From positions 1-38,623 of the forward strand of contig DATIHR010000004.1 in assembly GCA_035480575.1 (NCBI GenBank): a stretch of 38,623 nt of DNA, written 5' to 3'. The position numbers and the translations under genes were made by a program. Shown here one piece after another: positions 1 to 6,925 of this stretch; the stretch's first letter is position 1, and each line of letters starts with the position of its first letter. The DNA comes from PMNU01 sp035480575 (lineage in GTDB: Bacteria; Patescibacteriota; Saccharimonadia; Saccharimonadales; UBA4665). The notes under the pieces are model-generated. The model had not been told where the DNA came from and searched no databases. It worked only from the letters and a program-made list of their open reading frames with translations.

Positions 1-112
1 ATATGGCTGCCCAAATGCCTCGTATTGACTTATCAGCAGTAGCGGTTCTTTTAGGTGTAAACTTGGCGCCAGCAGCCAGCTCATCGATGTACATATAAAC
101 AGCGGCGCCCAC
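1..112 (-). CDS. Possible 5' part of a gene cut by the window edge
   Basis: On the minus strand a frame with ordinary soluble-protein composition runs off the left edge. It could start at GTG (110-112) or ATG (92-94) and reads MYIDELAAGAKF from the ATG, continuing through a Lys/Arg-rich stretch to the edge. A second minus frame starting at ATG 145-147 is also open to the edge, but it is Leu/Trp-rich and looks like a shadow. I do not recognise either product. Too little is present to assign a function or to be sure which frame is coding. Confidence 0.3.
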   Translation of the reverse strand, partial: MGAAVYMYIDELAAGAKFTPKRTATADKSIRGIWAAI

Positions 113-245
113 AAACGCGGCAACGCGGCACGAAGACGGGACAGCATAGCCTTATTGTGGCAGATAGCACACGAAACTCAACTGTCGGCCCATCGACTCG
201 AACGGGGCTATATCGATTATGACTGTGGGTTCCATGACAGGGGCG

Positions 246-274
246 TATACTACGAATATACCTAACGAGGAGGG
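246..274 (+). promoter_or_regulatory. -10 element and Shine-Dalgarno of the VOC gene
   Basis: TATACT at 246-251 is followed about 15 nt later by a strong Shine-Dalgarno GAGGAGGG at 267-274, five bases before ATG 280. This is a conventional leadered gene, in contrast to the many genes here whose -10 sits directly before the start codon. Confidence 0.6.
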
Positions 275-279
275 CTTTT

Positions 280-648
280 ATGGAGATGAAGTTGGAAGTG
301 GTGCCGATTGGCGTGACGGATGTCGACCGGGCTAAGGCTTTTTACGGCGAGCAGTTTGGGTTTACTATCGATGTAGACCAGCCGATGGGCGATAAGCGCT
401 ATGTGCAGGCGACGCCGCCAGGCTCGGGCTGCTCTATTTCTTTTGGCGTAGGCATTACTACGACTAAGCCTGGCGCAGTGGACGGTTTATTGTTAGCTGT
501 TACCGATATCCAAGCCGTGTACAAAACATTATCTAGCCGAGGGGTGGAGCTGACTGAACCAAAAGTTGAGCCATGGGGCTCCACCCACTGTTACCTAAGC
601 GACCCAGACGGTAACAAGTGGACGCTGCAGCAAAAGCCCGTGCGATAA
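280..648 (+). CDS. VOC-fold (glyoxalase/bleomycin-resistance) family protein
   Basis: A 122-residue protein of one vicinal-oxygen-chelate length. It opens with VVPIGVTDVDRAKAFYGEQF, typical of the first beta-alpha unit, and ends with LSDPDGNKWTLQQ, typical of the last strand of glyoxalase/dioxygenase-like proteins. VOC proteins act as metal-dependent lyases, dioxygenases or drug-binding proteins, usually as dimers in the cytosol. The substrate cannot be told from sequence. The start is fixed by a strong Shine-Dalgarno five bases upstream. The gene stands alone and converges with the sigma-factor fragments downstream. Confidence 0.85.
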   Translation: MEMKLEVVPIGVTDVDRAKAFYGEQFGFTIDVDQPMGDKRYVQATPPGSGCSISFGVGITTTKPGAVDGLLLAVTDIQAVYKTLSSRGVELTEPKVEPWGSTHCYLSDPDGNKWTLQQKPVR

Positions 649-661
649 GTTCGCGCAAGGC

Positions 662-1270
662 TTATTCCTGTACATACTGCATGAGTATAAGGCGGGCCGT
701 GGCCGATTTGCTGACCGCATATTTTATCTTTTGTAGGCGATTCTTTATTTCTCGCTCTGATAATTGGGCAACTATAGCCGCCTCCTCTTTGTTCAGCGGT
801 TCGCCCTCGATACCATAGGTATCTAGCAGAATGCGCCTGTCGATGTTTGATATATGCAGTTCGTCAAATACTGTATAAAATAAGTTTTTAAGGGTTTTTG
901 CCTGTTCGCGATCTTCGAAGGTGTAGTCTACCGGCTCGATTGTATCTATGTATTTTCGAGCGCTTCCAGATTGCGTTTGGTTGCTCCCAACTGTAGCGTC
1001 CAGTGGTATGGGGTGTGCCGCCCGCCATTTTCGTTTGTATGTTTGTATGGTTGCAACGTTTTTTTTGAGTCGAGCAGCGATTAATTCGTCAATGTTTTTG
1101 GGCATACCCCCAAGCTCCTGGTATATATCTCGTTCGGTGTTGAGTATAGTACGTATACGGAGTAATGTGTTGATTGACATGTTGTAGTATTCTGCCGCCC
1201 TACGATCTATTGCGCGCAGCACATGACCGCTAATCATCTTTGTGGCGTAAGTAGTAAACGAAAGCCCCAC
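662..1270 (-). CDS. Sigma-70 family factor, C-terminal part (after a frameshift)
   Basis: This frame carries the second half of a sigma-70-type factor. Reading the frame upstream of its first usable start (GTG 1268-1270) gives RFDGEVGLSFTTYATKMI, which matches sigma regions 2.2-2.4 of the RFDxxxGxxFSTYATxxI type. A region 3-like segment follows, then a region 4-like helix-turn-helix near residues 140-190 (RRILLDTYGIEG to LQKIKYAVSK). The first half of region 2 is in another frame, in the overlapping upstream ORF. Together the two look like one gene broken by a missing base near 1283-1297. The usual WWIRQAI of region 2.4 is replaced by KMISGHV, so promoter recognition is probably non-standard. 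It may be a pseudogene, an assembly error or a recoded gene. Confidence 0.65.
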   Translation of the reverse strand: MGLSFTTYATKMISGHVLRAIDRRAAEYYNMSINTLLRIRTILNTERDIYQELGGMPKNIDELIAARLKKNVATIQTYKRKWRAAHPIPLDATVGSNQTQSGSARKYIDTIEPVDYTFEDREQAKTLKNLFYTVFDELHISNIDRRILLDTYGIEGEPLNKEEAAIVAQLSEREIKNRLQKIKYAVSKSATARLILMQYVQE

Positions 1271-2367
1271 TTCGCCATCGAATCGCTGGGCCGTTGCTGG
1301 AGCCCTTCGAAGCCCGCCGCTAATAGGTCGCGGTGATGATACTTGACGCCGGTATGCTTCATTACAAGGCTGGCACCAAAAAATACAAGCGGAATACCTC
1401 CTTCAATCATTTGCTGTTCGGCATGTTTGCCATCCTGAATAACTAATGCAAGGTCTGCTACGTCTTCGCTCGTGAGGTATGCAGCGCGCACAGCGATTGC
1501 CTCCACTAGTGCAGCCCTACCTACCGCTGTATCAAGGTTGGGGTTAAAACCGCGCTTTGCGTCTAGCTGGTCGGTGGGTTTACGGTGGCCTGTATTGCTA
1601 AATTCTAGTAGCCTGCGTTTTTGCGCAGCCAGTCGCGTTCGACGCTGTTCGCGCAGTACCGCTGCACGTTCCAGGTCGCGCTCCAGTATTGCTGCCCACG
1701 CCTCCCGGGTTTCGGGTTTTGCAAAATGGCACAGCATGGCTGCATAAATGCCTGTGTCGCGTCGTTGTGCGTATTCGGCTATTACCGTTTTGGGTATCCT
1801 AGGTTTTTGCAATCGCTCAGTATGAATGCCCAGCAATTGACGTATAGTCGAACGCGCGTGCTCCCGCACTGTCTCGGCGGACACACAAAGACGCTCGGCA
1901 ATTACTGCGGCAGATGTCGGTCGATTAAACGGTGCTAGGCCGCGTAGCTCTAGTACGAGCTGCAGCTGTTCTGGCGTCACGTGTTGTGGCTCGTCATGTG
2001 CAAGCCGGCCGAGATCTTCGAGGCTGGCATAAACTTCTCCGGTCGCCGGTTTGGCTATAGGGCCTACGGACAATGCGTGTAGGGCTCGCCTTTGTGTGCC
2101 CTGAACGTTCTCGGGTCTAATATTTAGGCGTTTCGCAAGCTGTACCTCGGACTGCTTACTACCGAAGGGGTATAAGCCGCCCAGTCCTCGCACCATATAT
2201 TCTGTTCGGGGGTTCAGCGATGCCAGTGCAGTGCCTAAATCTTGGCCATTCGCCAGCTGTATACCATGCTCTTGCAAAAAATAATCGTGCTGCCTTTTGG
2301 TCTCTTCGGGACTTGGCGGTACAAGTGTTATTGCTTCGTCGGGAGGTAGCTCTTGCCTGCTGGGCAT
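1234..2367 (-). CDS. Sigma-70 family factor, N-terminal part with extra sigma4-like segments
   Basis: A 377-residue ORF starting at ATG 2367 behind the Shine-Dalgarno AGGGGAC. Residues ~48-105 (LASLNPRTEYMVRGLGGL to RRALHALS) and ~130-182 (LQLVLELRGLAPFNRP to TIRQLLGI) each resemble the sigma region 4 pattern of a dimer-like LRxGL segment followed by a helix-turn-helix. A basic linker follows, then residues ~305-352 resemble sigma regions 2.1-2.2 (IPLVFFGASLVMKH, DLLAAGFEGLQQ). The ORF then runs out of frame into a meaningless tail (WGFRLLLTPQR), while the matching RFDxxxG continues in the next ORF. Region 4-like units placed before region 2 is an unusual order. Twelve bases separate it from the upstream gene, suggesting an operon. 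Confidence 0.65.
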   Translation of the reverse strand: MPSRQELPPDEAITLVPPSPEETKRQHDYFLQEHGIQLANGQDLGTALASLNPRTEYMVRGLGGLYPFGSKQSEVQLAKRLNIRPENVQGTQRRALHALSVGPIAKPATGEVYASLEDLGRLAHDEPQHVTPEQLQLVLELRGLAPFNRPTSAAVIAERLCVSAETVREHARSTIRQLLGIHTERLQKPRIPKTVIAEYAQRRDTGIYAAMLCHFAKPETREAWAAILERDLERAAVLREQRRTRLAAQKRRLLEFSNTGHRKPTDQLDAKRGFNPNLDTAVGRAALVEAIAVRAAYLTSEDVADLALVIQDGKHAEQQMIEGGIPLVFFGASLVMKHTGVKYHHRDLLAAGFEGLQQRPSDSMAKWGFRLLLTPQR

Positions 2368-2379
2368 TATTGTCCCCTG

Positions 2380-3075
2380 TTATGAGCGAGCAGTTCGATG
2401 ACCAATGGTGTATATTGCGTTTTTAGTCAGATAGGTTAGTAGTTTTGTACCTGGGCGAGTGATCTCTGTCCTTATAATGTCGCCTCTAATGTTTTGTGGT
2501 TTTTGGGCACCAGAAGTATTAAACACTGCATTGCCGCGGCACAGTAACGTTAGGGGTTGTTCGAAACCGGCAACTTCGAGCTGGACGGGGCCTTGCGAGC
2601 CAGACCTGTACGTTGCGGTTGCGCCACCAACCACGCCGTGCAGATATCCTGCTTGTAGGCTCAAGCGTGCTGTGCGTATATATTCGGGGTGGGTAAGCGG
2701 CGGCTCTATGGCCAATACCTTTTCTGGATGATATGCAAGGCGACGACTCGGCGAAACGCCCGCAGCACGTACTGCTACCGCTAGTGTAATACCGGCCAGC
2801 TGGCCCCATGCGAGACTTGTCTGCGGATTGTCGAAATCAAACAGTACCGGTTGCCAGTCTCTATCGACGTCTCTCAGGACTTCAAAGACTGCCCCCCTGT
2901 TATTGGCCAGTACGACCCTGCCTACGGCGACCCCATCCCCGGGCGTAAGACGAGGAATATTCGTCTCGTAATATTCGGTGGGCGTTAAATCGGCAAACGG
3001 CCATGCATTGGCAACGTGGCCATTGTTGCCGATACGCTCACTAAAATCAGCAACCGCTACACCATTAGTCTGCAT
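2380..3075 (-). CDS. Hypothetical protein upstream of the split sigma factor
   Basis: A 231-residue soluble protein that I do not recognise. It is rich in beta-type alternation (GDGVAVGRVVLANNRGAVF, TYRSGSQGPVQLEVAGF), has no membrane segment or signal peptide, and ends with a basic stretch. The stop lies 12 bases before the sigma-factor start on the same strand, so the two are probably co-transcribed and it could be a partner or regulator of that factor; this is inference from position only. -10-like hexamers (CATAAT, TAGAAT) sit 9 and 3 bases before ATG 3075, which fits a leaderless or near-leaderless message. Confidence 0.6.
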   Translation of the reverse strand: MQTNGVAVADFSERIGNNGHVANAWPFADLTPTEYYETNIPRLTPGDGVAVGRVVLANNRGAVFEVLRDVDRDWQPVLFDFDNPQTSLAWGQLAGITLAVAVRAAGVSPSRRLAYHPEKVLAIEPPLTHPEYIRTARLSLQAGYLHGVVGGATATYRSGSQGPVQLEVAGFEQPLTLLCRGNAVFNTSGAQKPQNIRGDIIRTEITRPGTKLLTYLTKNAIYTIGHRTARS

Positions 3076-3217
3076 TATATTCTAATTATGATATCTTTAT
3101 AACTTATGGTCAATTACCAGGCAATGCTTAAAGGTGTTTGGGGTAGTATGCACTTTTGGATGGCACATAGGGCCGCAGCCAGGCATGGAACCTGGGACAA
3201 CGATTCCAGAGAAGTAG

Positions 3218-3223
3218 TATAGT
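3218..3223 (+). promoter_or_regulatory. -10 element placing the start of the 3231 gene
   Basis: TATAGT lies 7 bases before ATG 3231 and GGGACA lies about 18 bases further upstream. Transcription should begin at or next to the ATG, which supports this start although no Shine-Dalgarno is present. Confidence 0.5.
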
Positions 3224-3230
3224 AGGCTTC

Positions 3231-4301
3231 ATGCTTGCTGACCGCATAGCCCAGAGTTGGAATACCATGAAACGCTTACCAACGCCTAGGCCTGAAGTTT
3301 ATGACATATATTGGTATTTTGCGTCGGAGCGTCAACGGATTTTTGAAAAACGACTCCATGGCGAGGCTGCACCTTGGACCGATGATGTAATTTTACAAAA
3401 ATATAAATTTTGTAATGTGTTTCGGGCGGCTGACCGGGTTTCGCAGTATATGATTCGTAACGTTTGCTATCACGACGAGGCCTGTACGCCAGAAGACCGG
3501 CTATTTCAAATTATTGCCTTCCGTATGTTTAGCAAAATTGAAACTTGGGAAGTCGTGCACAACTTTCTTGGGCGTTATCCAACACTTGGTGACTTAGCTG
3601 ATGGGACCTTCACCAAGGCACTTGAAGCTGCCAATAGTAAAAATGGCGGTTTGTATACCCACGCCTTCATACTCTGTGCGGCTGATGCTTTTGGGCAAGG
3701 CCGTAAATATCTAAATCATGTCGAACTTTTTAGACATATGTTCCTGGGCGATGAACTGGGAGGGAAACTCCAGGCAGCCACATCACTAAAAGAAGTATAT
3801 GATCTACTCCATCAATATCCCCTCATGGGCGACTTTATGTCGTATCAAATAGCCATCGACCTGAATTATTCAGACATCATTAATTTTAACGAAAATGACT
3901 TTACCCAGTCGGGGCCAGGGGCACTGCGTGGCATGAAGAAAGTATTTAAAAGCTTTGGCGATTATTCCGCAGCAGAGATTGTCATGTATATGGTCGAGAA
4001 CCAGCAAAAAGAATTTGAACGACTGGGTTTGCCTTTTAATGGTCTATTTGGCAGGCCGCTTCAGGCAATCGATTGTCAGGGCCTATTCTGTGAAACAGAT
4101 AAATACTGTCGGGAGGCAGTGCCAGAACTAGCGAGCGCTCGTACAAAAATTAAGGCAAAGTATCAAAGGTCTCCGCAGTCTATAGATCTTTTCTTTCCGC
4201 CAAAGTGGGGCTTGAAGACATCTGACCGCTCAGCGGAGCTCCGCCCACGACGTAGCCTAGCGCGGCCTGACAGTAACCAGAAGGGTGTCGCCTCGTTCTA
4301 G
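3231..4301 (+). CDS. 5-hmdU DNA kinase helical-domain / aGPT-pyrophosphorylase-like protein
   Basis: A 356-residue protein. Residues ~25-80 (IYWYFASERQRIFEKR, then APWTDDVILQKYKF and CNVFRAADRVSQYMIRN) match what I recall of the helical domain found in phage 5-hydroxymethyl-dU DNA kinases and alpha-glutamyl/putrescinyl-thymine pyrophosphorylases, enzymes of thymine hypermodification. A Cys-containing segment DCQGLFCETDKYC (C282, C287, C293) lies near the end and is typical of the family. No P-loop kinase domain is fused to it. Bacterial stand-alone members have no settled function that I know of; DNA-base modification or repair is inference. The last ~45 bases overlap the convergent DUF1905 gene. 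The start is placed by a -10 seven bases upstream. Confidence 0.6.
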   Translation: MLADRIAQSWNTMKRLPTPRPEVYDIYWYFASERQRIFEKRLHGEAAPWTDDVILQKYKFCNVFRAADRVSQYMIRNVCYHDEACTPEDRLFQIIAFRMFSKIETWEVVHNFLGRYPTLGDLADGTFTKALEAANSKNGGLYTHAFILCAADAFGQGRKYLNHVELFRHMFLGDELGGKLQAATSLKEVYDLLHQYPLMGDFMSYQIAIDLNYSDIINFNENDFTQSGPGALRGMKKVFKSFGDYSAAEIVMYMVENQQKEFERLGLPFNGLFGRPLQAIDCQGLFCETDKYCREAVPELASARTKIKAKYQRSPQSIDLFFPPKWGLKTSDRSAELRPRRSLARPDSNQKGVASF

Positions 4302-4529
4302 GCCTTCTTTTGCGCGTATCTTTTTATGTATGGATACCTGTGCCGAACCGTCAGCCCAGGGGAGCATACTTCCGTCCCAAGTAGTATTGCCAATGGTTAC
4401 TGAAACATGGATGATACCGCGCCGTTCAAACTCTTTGAAACTGTCCCGTATCTTTTTTGGGACATGCACGTACCACCAAGTGCCGTCTGCATCTTGTTCT
4501 AATTGTGCCTGAAAGGTCTGTGACGGCAT
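4257..4529 (-). CDS. DUF1905 domain protein
   Basis: A 90-residue protein with the DUF1905 pattern: F-x-A-x-L strand at the start, WWYVHVPKKIRDSF, a central VSVTIGNTTWDGSMLP, and GLERGDTLLVTVRPR at the end. DUF1905 is a small beta-barrel-like domain, often found alone or with YdeI/OmpD-associated sequences; its biochemical role is unknown. The gene is convergent with the 3231 gene and the coding ends overlap by 45 bases. TATAAA lies three bases before ATG and TAGTAT six bases before, so a leaderless message is possible. Confidence 0.75.
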   Translation of the reverse strand: MPSQTFQAQLEQDADGTWWYVHVPKKIRDSFKEFERRGIIHVSVTIGNTTWDGSMLPWADGSAQVSIHKKIRAKEGLERGDTLLVTVRPR

Positions 4530-4635
4530 GGCTTTATACTAACAAAAAGCGCTATTGCCCGCATATGCCAGGCTTATGACAAAATTGTCGATACACGTGT
4601 GTTTCTCGTGTGTGGTACCGAGTTCACACAGTTGG

Positions 4636-4658
4636 TATACTCGATATAAAATAAGGAG
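4636..4658 (+). promoter_or_regulatory. Extended -10 and Shine-Dalgarno of the 4667 gene
   Basis: TGgTATACT (TATACT at 4636-4641) is an extended -10 element. AAGGAG at 4653-4658 is a normal Shine-Dalgarno eight bases before ATG 4667. This gene has a leader. Confidence 0.6.
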
Positions 4659-4666
4659 ATGGGCAA

Positions 4667-5152
4667 ATGGCCGATGAAGGTGGATTGAATGATGCGATGC
4701 GGCAAAGCAAGGAGCATAACGGCTTCGCTTTTATGCTCAGCTGGGGCGGGTACTATGCCTACAAAACTGATGAGGGCACATACAAAGTATGGCGGCTACT
4801 GGACTTAAATCAGCACGTCCTGCACTGCGCGCTGTATAAAACTACGTTTGACCATGTACCGACGCTCGACGAGGCAAAACATGCCGAGCGCCTTACAATG
4901 CACGCACCCCTTGCTCCTATGGGCATGCTCGACAAAAAAGATCAAACATACTTGGGTAGCGAGCCACTCACCGATGACGATCTGGACGGATATACTATCT
5001 ATCTAGAAGCCCAGGGTGTCGGCGAAGAGGAATCCGAAAAGTTAATCCAGAATATCATTGGTTACAGTGCTGAGAATGCGACCAGAGTGCATTTATACGA
5101 AAATCCTGACGTTAAAGGGAGTATTTTCTTCATTGACAAAACTGCTTCCTAG
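4667..5152 (+). CDS. Hypothetical acidic protein
   Basis: A 161-residue acidic protein that I do not recognise. It has several aromatic and Gly-rich strands (FMLSWGGYYAYKTDEGTYKVWRL trimmed to its core GGYYAYKTDEGTYKVW), a middle part with LDEAKHAERLT, and an acidic helix GVGEEESEKLIQNIIG. There is no signal peptide or membrane segment. It has its own promoter and Shine-Dalgarno. Its stop lies about 30 bases before the left copy of the 114-bp repeat, so it may be the last gene outside the tRNA-Gln island. Confidence 0.65.
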   Translation: MADEGGLNDAMRQSKEHNGFAFMLSWGGYYAYKTDEGTYKVWRLLDLNQHVLHCALYKTTFDHVPTLDEAKHAERLTMHAPLAPMGMLDKKDQTYLGSEPLTDDDLDGYTIYLEAQGVGEEESEKLIQNIIGYSAENATRVHLYENPDVKGSIFFIDKTAS

Positions 5153-5183
5153 CCCATGAGGGCGGACTGCGTCCTTTATCCGC

Positions 5184-5297
5184 TTCTGCCCCGCTCATGC
5201 CATCCCTTCGGGTGGCATTCGGGTGTCCGAATCCCGCACCGGCAGTAAAAATGCACCAACCGCTGGCTGGTGCATTTTTACTGGCTGGTGGTGAGGG
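5184..5297. repeat. Left copy of a 114-bp direct repeat with a tRNA-Gln 3' fragment
   Basis: This segment matches 8242-8355 (offset 3058) with a single mismatch (T5289 versus G8347). It contains the same three hairpins in a row: a TGCCATCC/GGGTGGCA stem, an ATTCGG/CCGAAT stem, and a 15-bp perfect stem at 5244-5258/5268-5282. Its right end, 5282-5297, is the 3' end of tRNA-Gln including CCA. The repeat stops inside the T-arm, where it joins a truncated PIN toxin gene. A weaker related stretch extends left (5154-5183 resembles 8087-8120). Confidence 0.9.
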
Positions 5298-5433
5298 TCA
5301 TTTCAAAAAACGAGAAGTAGCTTATGAAAACTTCGTTTGAAGTGTCTTGCAGTGCTTTTAAAGCATTTTGGCCCAGCCGCACATCTCCATTAATAAGCCA
5401 AATAAAGACCTGCGTATCTATAAGAAGTCTTAT
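5278..5433 (-). pseudogene. Truncated VapC-like PIN-domain toxin
   Basis: On the minus strand, starting six bases after the antitoxin stop, a frame reads (I)RLLIDTQVFIWLINGD, then RLGQNALKAL and EVFISYFSFFEM. This is the N-terminal third of a PIN-domain ribonuclease, with the first catalytic Asp (LLIDT) and the conserved Glu region. The expected ATG is ATA (5431-5433). After FEMT the frame enters the 114-bp repeat and stops at a TAA in the hairpin after 51 residues; PIN toxins are usually about 130. The gene is therefore broken at both ends. Its intact antitoxin lies just upstream. Confidence 0.75.
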
Positions 5434-5438
5434 GTGGC

Positions 5439-5690
5439 TTATTCGCCCTGCATGAGTGCAGCTATACTTTGGTCTGTTGCCTCTGAGAACGCATCAGCTT
5501 TTGCCGCAACTTTGCCTTTTCCAATAGTGAACACGCGCTTATTCAGGACAGCGTTTTCCTGGTCGGATATCTTTACGAGCAGTACTTCTGGTTTACCGAA
5601 ACCGCCGATATAGACCTTCTCGCCCTTCTTGGCGGCAGCGATGTACTTACTGAGGTTGGTCTTAGCATCGCGTATTGATATTGTTTTCAT
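5439..5690 (-). CDS. Phd/YefM-family antitoxin
   Basis: An 83-residue protein beginning MKTISIRDAKTNLSKYIAAA, the DNA-binding N-terminus of Phd/YefM antitoxins, followed by KKGEKVYIGGFGKPEVLLVK, the usual strand-turn. The C-terminal part (AFSEATDQSIAALMQGE) should bind and neutralise a toxin. Its partner is the PIN gene directly downstream, which is truncated, so the antitoxin is an orphan here. A perfect 11-bp palindrome in its promoter suggests autorepression. Confidence 0.85.
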   Translation of the reverse strand: MKTISIRDAKTNLSKYIAAAKKGEKVYIGGFGKPEVLLVKISDQENAVLNKRVFTIGKGKVAAKADAFSEATDQSIAALMQGE

Positions 5691-5696
5691 ACCACT

Positions 5697-5725
5697 ATGT
5701 TGGCTAAGTTAGCTAGGCATGTCAA
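5697..5725 (-). promoter_or_regulatory. Antitoxin promoter with a palindromic operator
   Basis: TTGACA (minus strand, 5720-5725) is followed after 17 bases by CAACAT (5697-5702), six bases before ATG 5690. The spacer holds the perfect palindrome GCTAAGTTAGC (5703-5713). An antitoxin dimer bound there would block RNA polymerase; this is inference from the usual autoregulation of Phd-type systems. Confidence 0.55.
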
Positions 5726-5817
5726 GATATGCATAAGCAGAGAGGGTTGTATTGGGGGAGTTGATGTTTTTCGGGCACGAGGCAACAATATAGAGGTAGT
5801 ATGTATACGTAACTGCC

Positions 5818-6645
5818 GTGCGTAATCAGTCCGAATCACAATCATGGAGACCACACTTTATACGCGAAATTCGCGAGCATGCAGAACGCGAAGGAATCCT
5901 CCAGGCGACGCATGACTTATTGGTACGCGATAACGTAACAGTGCATGCCAAGGGCTCTGTGGACCTCGTCAAAAACCACGAAGGTGGCATGCTGTTTATC
6001 GGCAACCACAATCGCCAGTTCGAATTTGTGGCGCTCATGGATGTACTGAGCCAAATTGGGCGCACGAGCATGAAGAACATCGTGAAATTTTACGTCCAGA
6101 ACCAGGTTACCTGGGCGCTCGGTGATGTGGGCACGGGGATAACACTGCCAGTGTATCCGCGTCTGCTGGACCGTGATCGTAACAATAAGTGGAATGCAGA
6201 GCTGGTTTCCAGGCTCTGGTTTCATCGGTCGTTGCAGCCGGCGGTGGACGCCCGGCGGTTGACAGACGACACTTTGGCTGCCGCATCAGCGGAGTTGGTG
6301 GCGGGCGGTGTGGTTAATATCTTCCCGTGCGGGAGTGTCGTCAATAATATAAAAAAGCCATGGCGTGAAGGCGTAGGGCGGATAGTGCAGTCGCTTCCCA
6401 AGGAAAGTCGCCCTGATGTCCTGGTCGTGCCGTATCATGCCGATAGCATCCGTCGGGCGCGCCTGCTTGTAGCGGTGGCAGCAAGAGGCAGTGGCATTTT
6501 AGGCAGGCCACAGACAATAGACGTTACCTTTGGGTTGCCCCAGACGGCGGCTGAGGTTATGAGGTCTACGTCTGGCAGTGTGTCTCCAGCGGCAATTACG
6601 GAGGAGTTGCGGCGACATTATGTGGGGAGTTTTGAGGAGCTGTGA
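5818..6645 (+). CDS. PlsC-like glycerolipid acyltransferase with altered motifs
   Basis: A 275-residue protein of the 1-acylglycerol-3-phosphate acyltransferase type. Motif I is IGNHNRQFEF (N63-H64-x4-E69), where E replaces the usual Asp of HX4D. The region of motif III is FPCGSVVN (P170-C171-G172-S173), where Cys replaces the Glu of FPEGT. Such enzymes move an acyl chain from CoA or ACP to a glycerol backbone at the membrane; no transmembrane segment is obvious. The changes leave activity and substrate open. The start is GTG; TATACG lies eight bases upstream (5804-5809), and GAGG at 5793-5796 is too far to be a good Shine-Dalgarno. It lies in the tRNA-Gln island. Confidence 0.65.
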   Translation: MRNQSESQSWRPHFIREIREHAEREGILQATHDLLVRDNVTVHAKGSVDLVKNHEGGMLFIGNHNRQFEFVALMDVLSQIGRTSMKNIVKFYVQNQVTWALGDVGTGITLPVYPRLLDRDRNNKWNAELVSRLWFHRSLQPAVDARRLTDDTLAAASAELVAGGVVNIFPCGSVVNNIKKPWREGVGRIVQSLPKESRPDVLVVPYHADSIRRARLLVAVAARGSGILGRPQTIDVTFGLPQTAAEVMRSTSGSVSPAAITEELRRHYVGSFEEL

Positions 6646-6715
6646 ACGTATTCCAAACTTCTGACGGGATTCGATGTTCCAAACTTTTTCCAACCCGCGG
6701 TTTTCGAGGCTTGCT

Positions 6716-6865
6716 ATGACCGAGATTAGTGACCAAACTTACGAGCAATTGCGGCAGATTTTAGAAAAGCAGAATGGCAAAAACTATATACTCGCAGAAG
6801 CAAAAGAGATTGGTGACGAACTCCTGGACTTTTATAACTTCCTCATAAAGCTTGAGTTGGAATAA
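6716..6865 (+). CDS. Small hypothetical protein
   Basis: A 49-residue product (MTEISDQTYEQLRQILEKQN to FYNFLIKLELE) that looks helical and acidic. I chose ATG 6716 because GAGG at 6706-6709 lies six bases before it; an in-frame ATG at 6674 would add 14 residues with no ribosome site. I do not recognise it. It lies between the acyltransferase and the BrnT/BrnA pair in AT-rich island DNA and could be a small partner or antitoxin-like protein, but nothing proves this. Confidence 0.5.
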   Translation: MTEISDQTYEQLRQILEKQNGKNYILAEAKEIGDELLDFYNFLIKLELE

Positions 6866-6890
6866 GACAAGGTGTTTACGTCATTACGAC

Positions 6891-6918
6891 TTGTTAGCCA
6901 TACGTAAGTATGTATAAT
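6891..6918 (+). promoter_or_regulatory. brnT promoter with a palindromic operator
   Basis: TTGTTA (6891-6896), a 16-base spacer and TATAAT (6913-6918) form a good promoter. The inverted repeat CATAC-GTAA-GTATG fills 6899-6912, between the two boxes, where BrnA or the complex could repress. TATAAT ends seven bases before ATG 6926, so the message should be leaderless. Confidence 0.65.
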
Positions 6919-6925
6919 AATATGT

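Noticed and set aside
1..147. Leu/Trp-rich minus-strand frame from ATG 145-147 as a membrane protein
   Set aside because: Its composition suggests a shadow of the other open frame; neither can be settled without sequence beyond the edge.
186..240. T-loop-like GTTCGAGTC on the minus strand suggesting a tRNA
   Set aside because: The flanking bases do not pair into a T-stem and no anticodon or acceptor stem is present.
1234..1300. Programmed -1 frameshift in the sigma gene
   Set aside because: No X-XXY-YYZ slippery heptamer or clear downstream pseudoknot is visible; a missing base is simpler.
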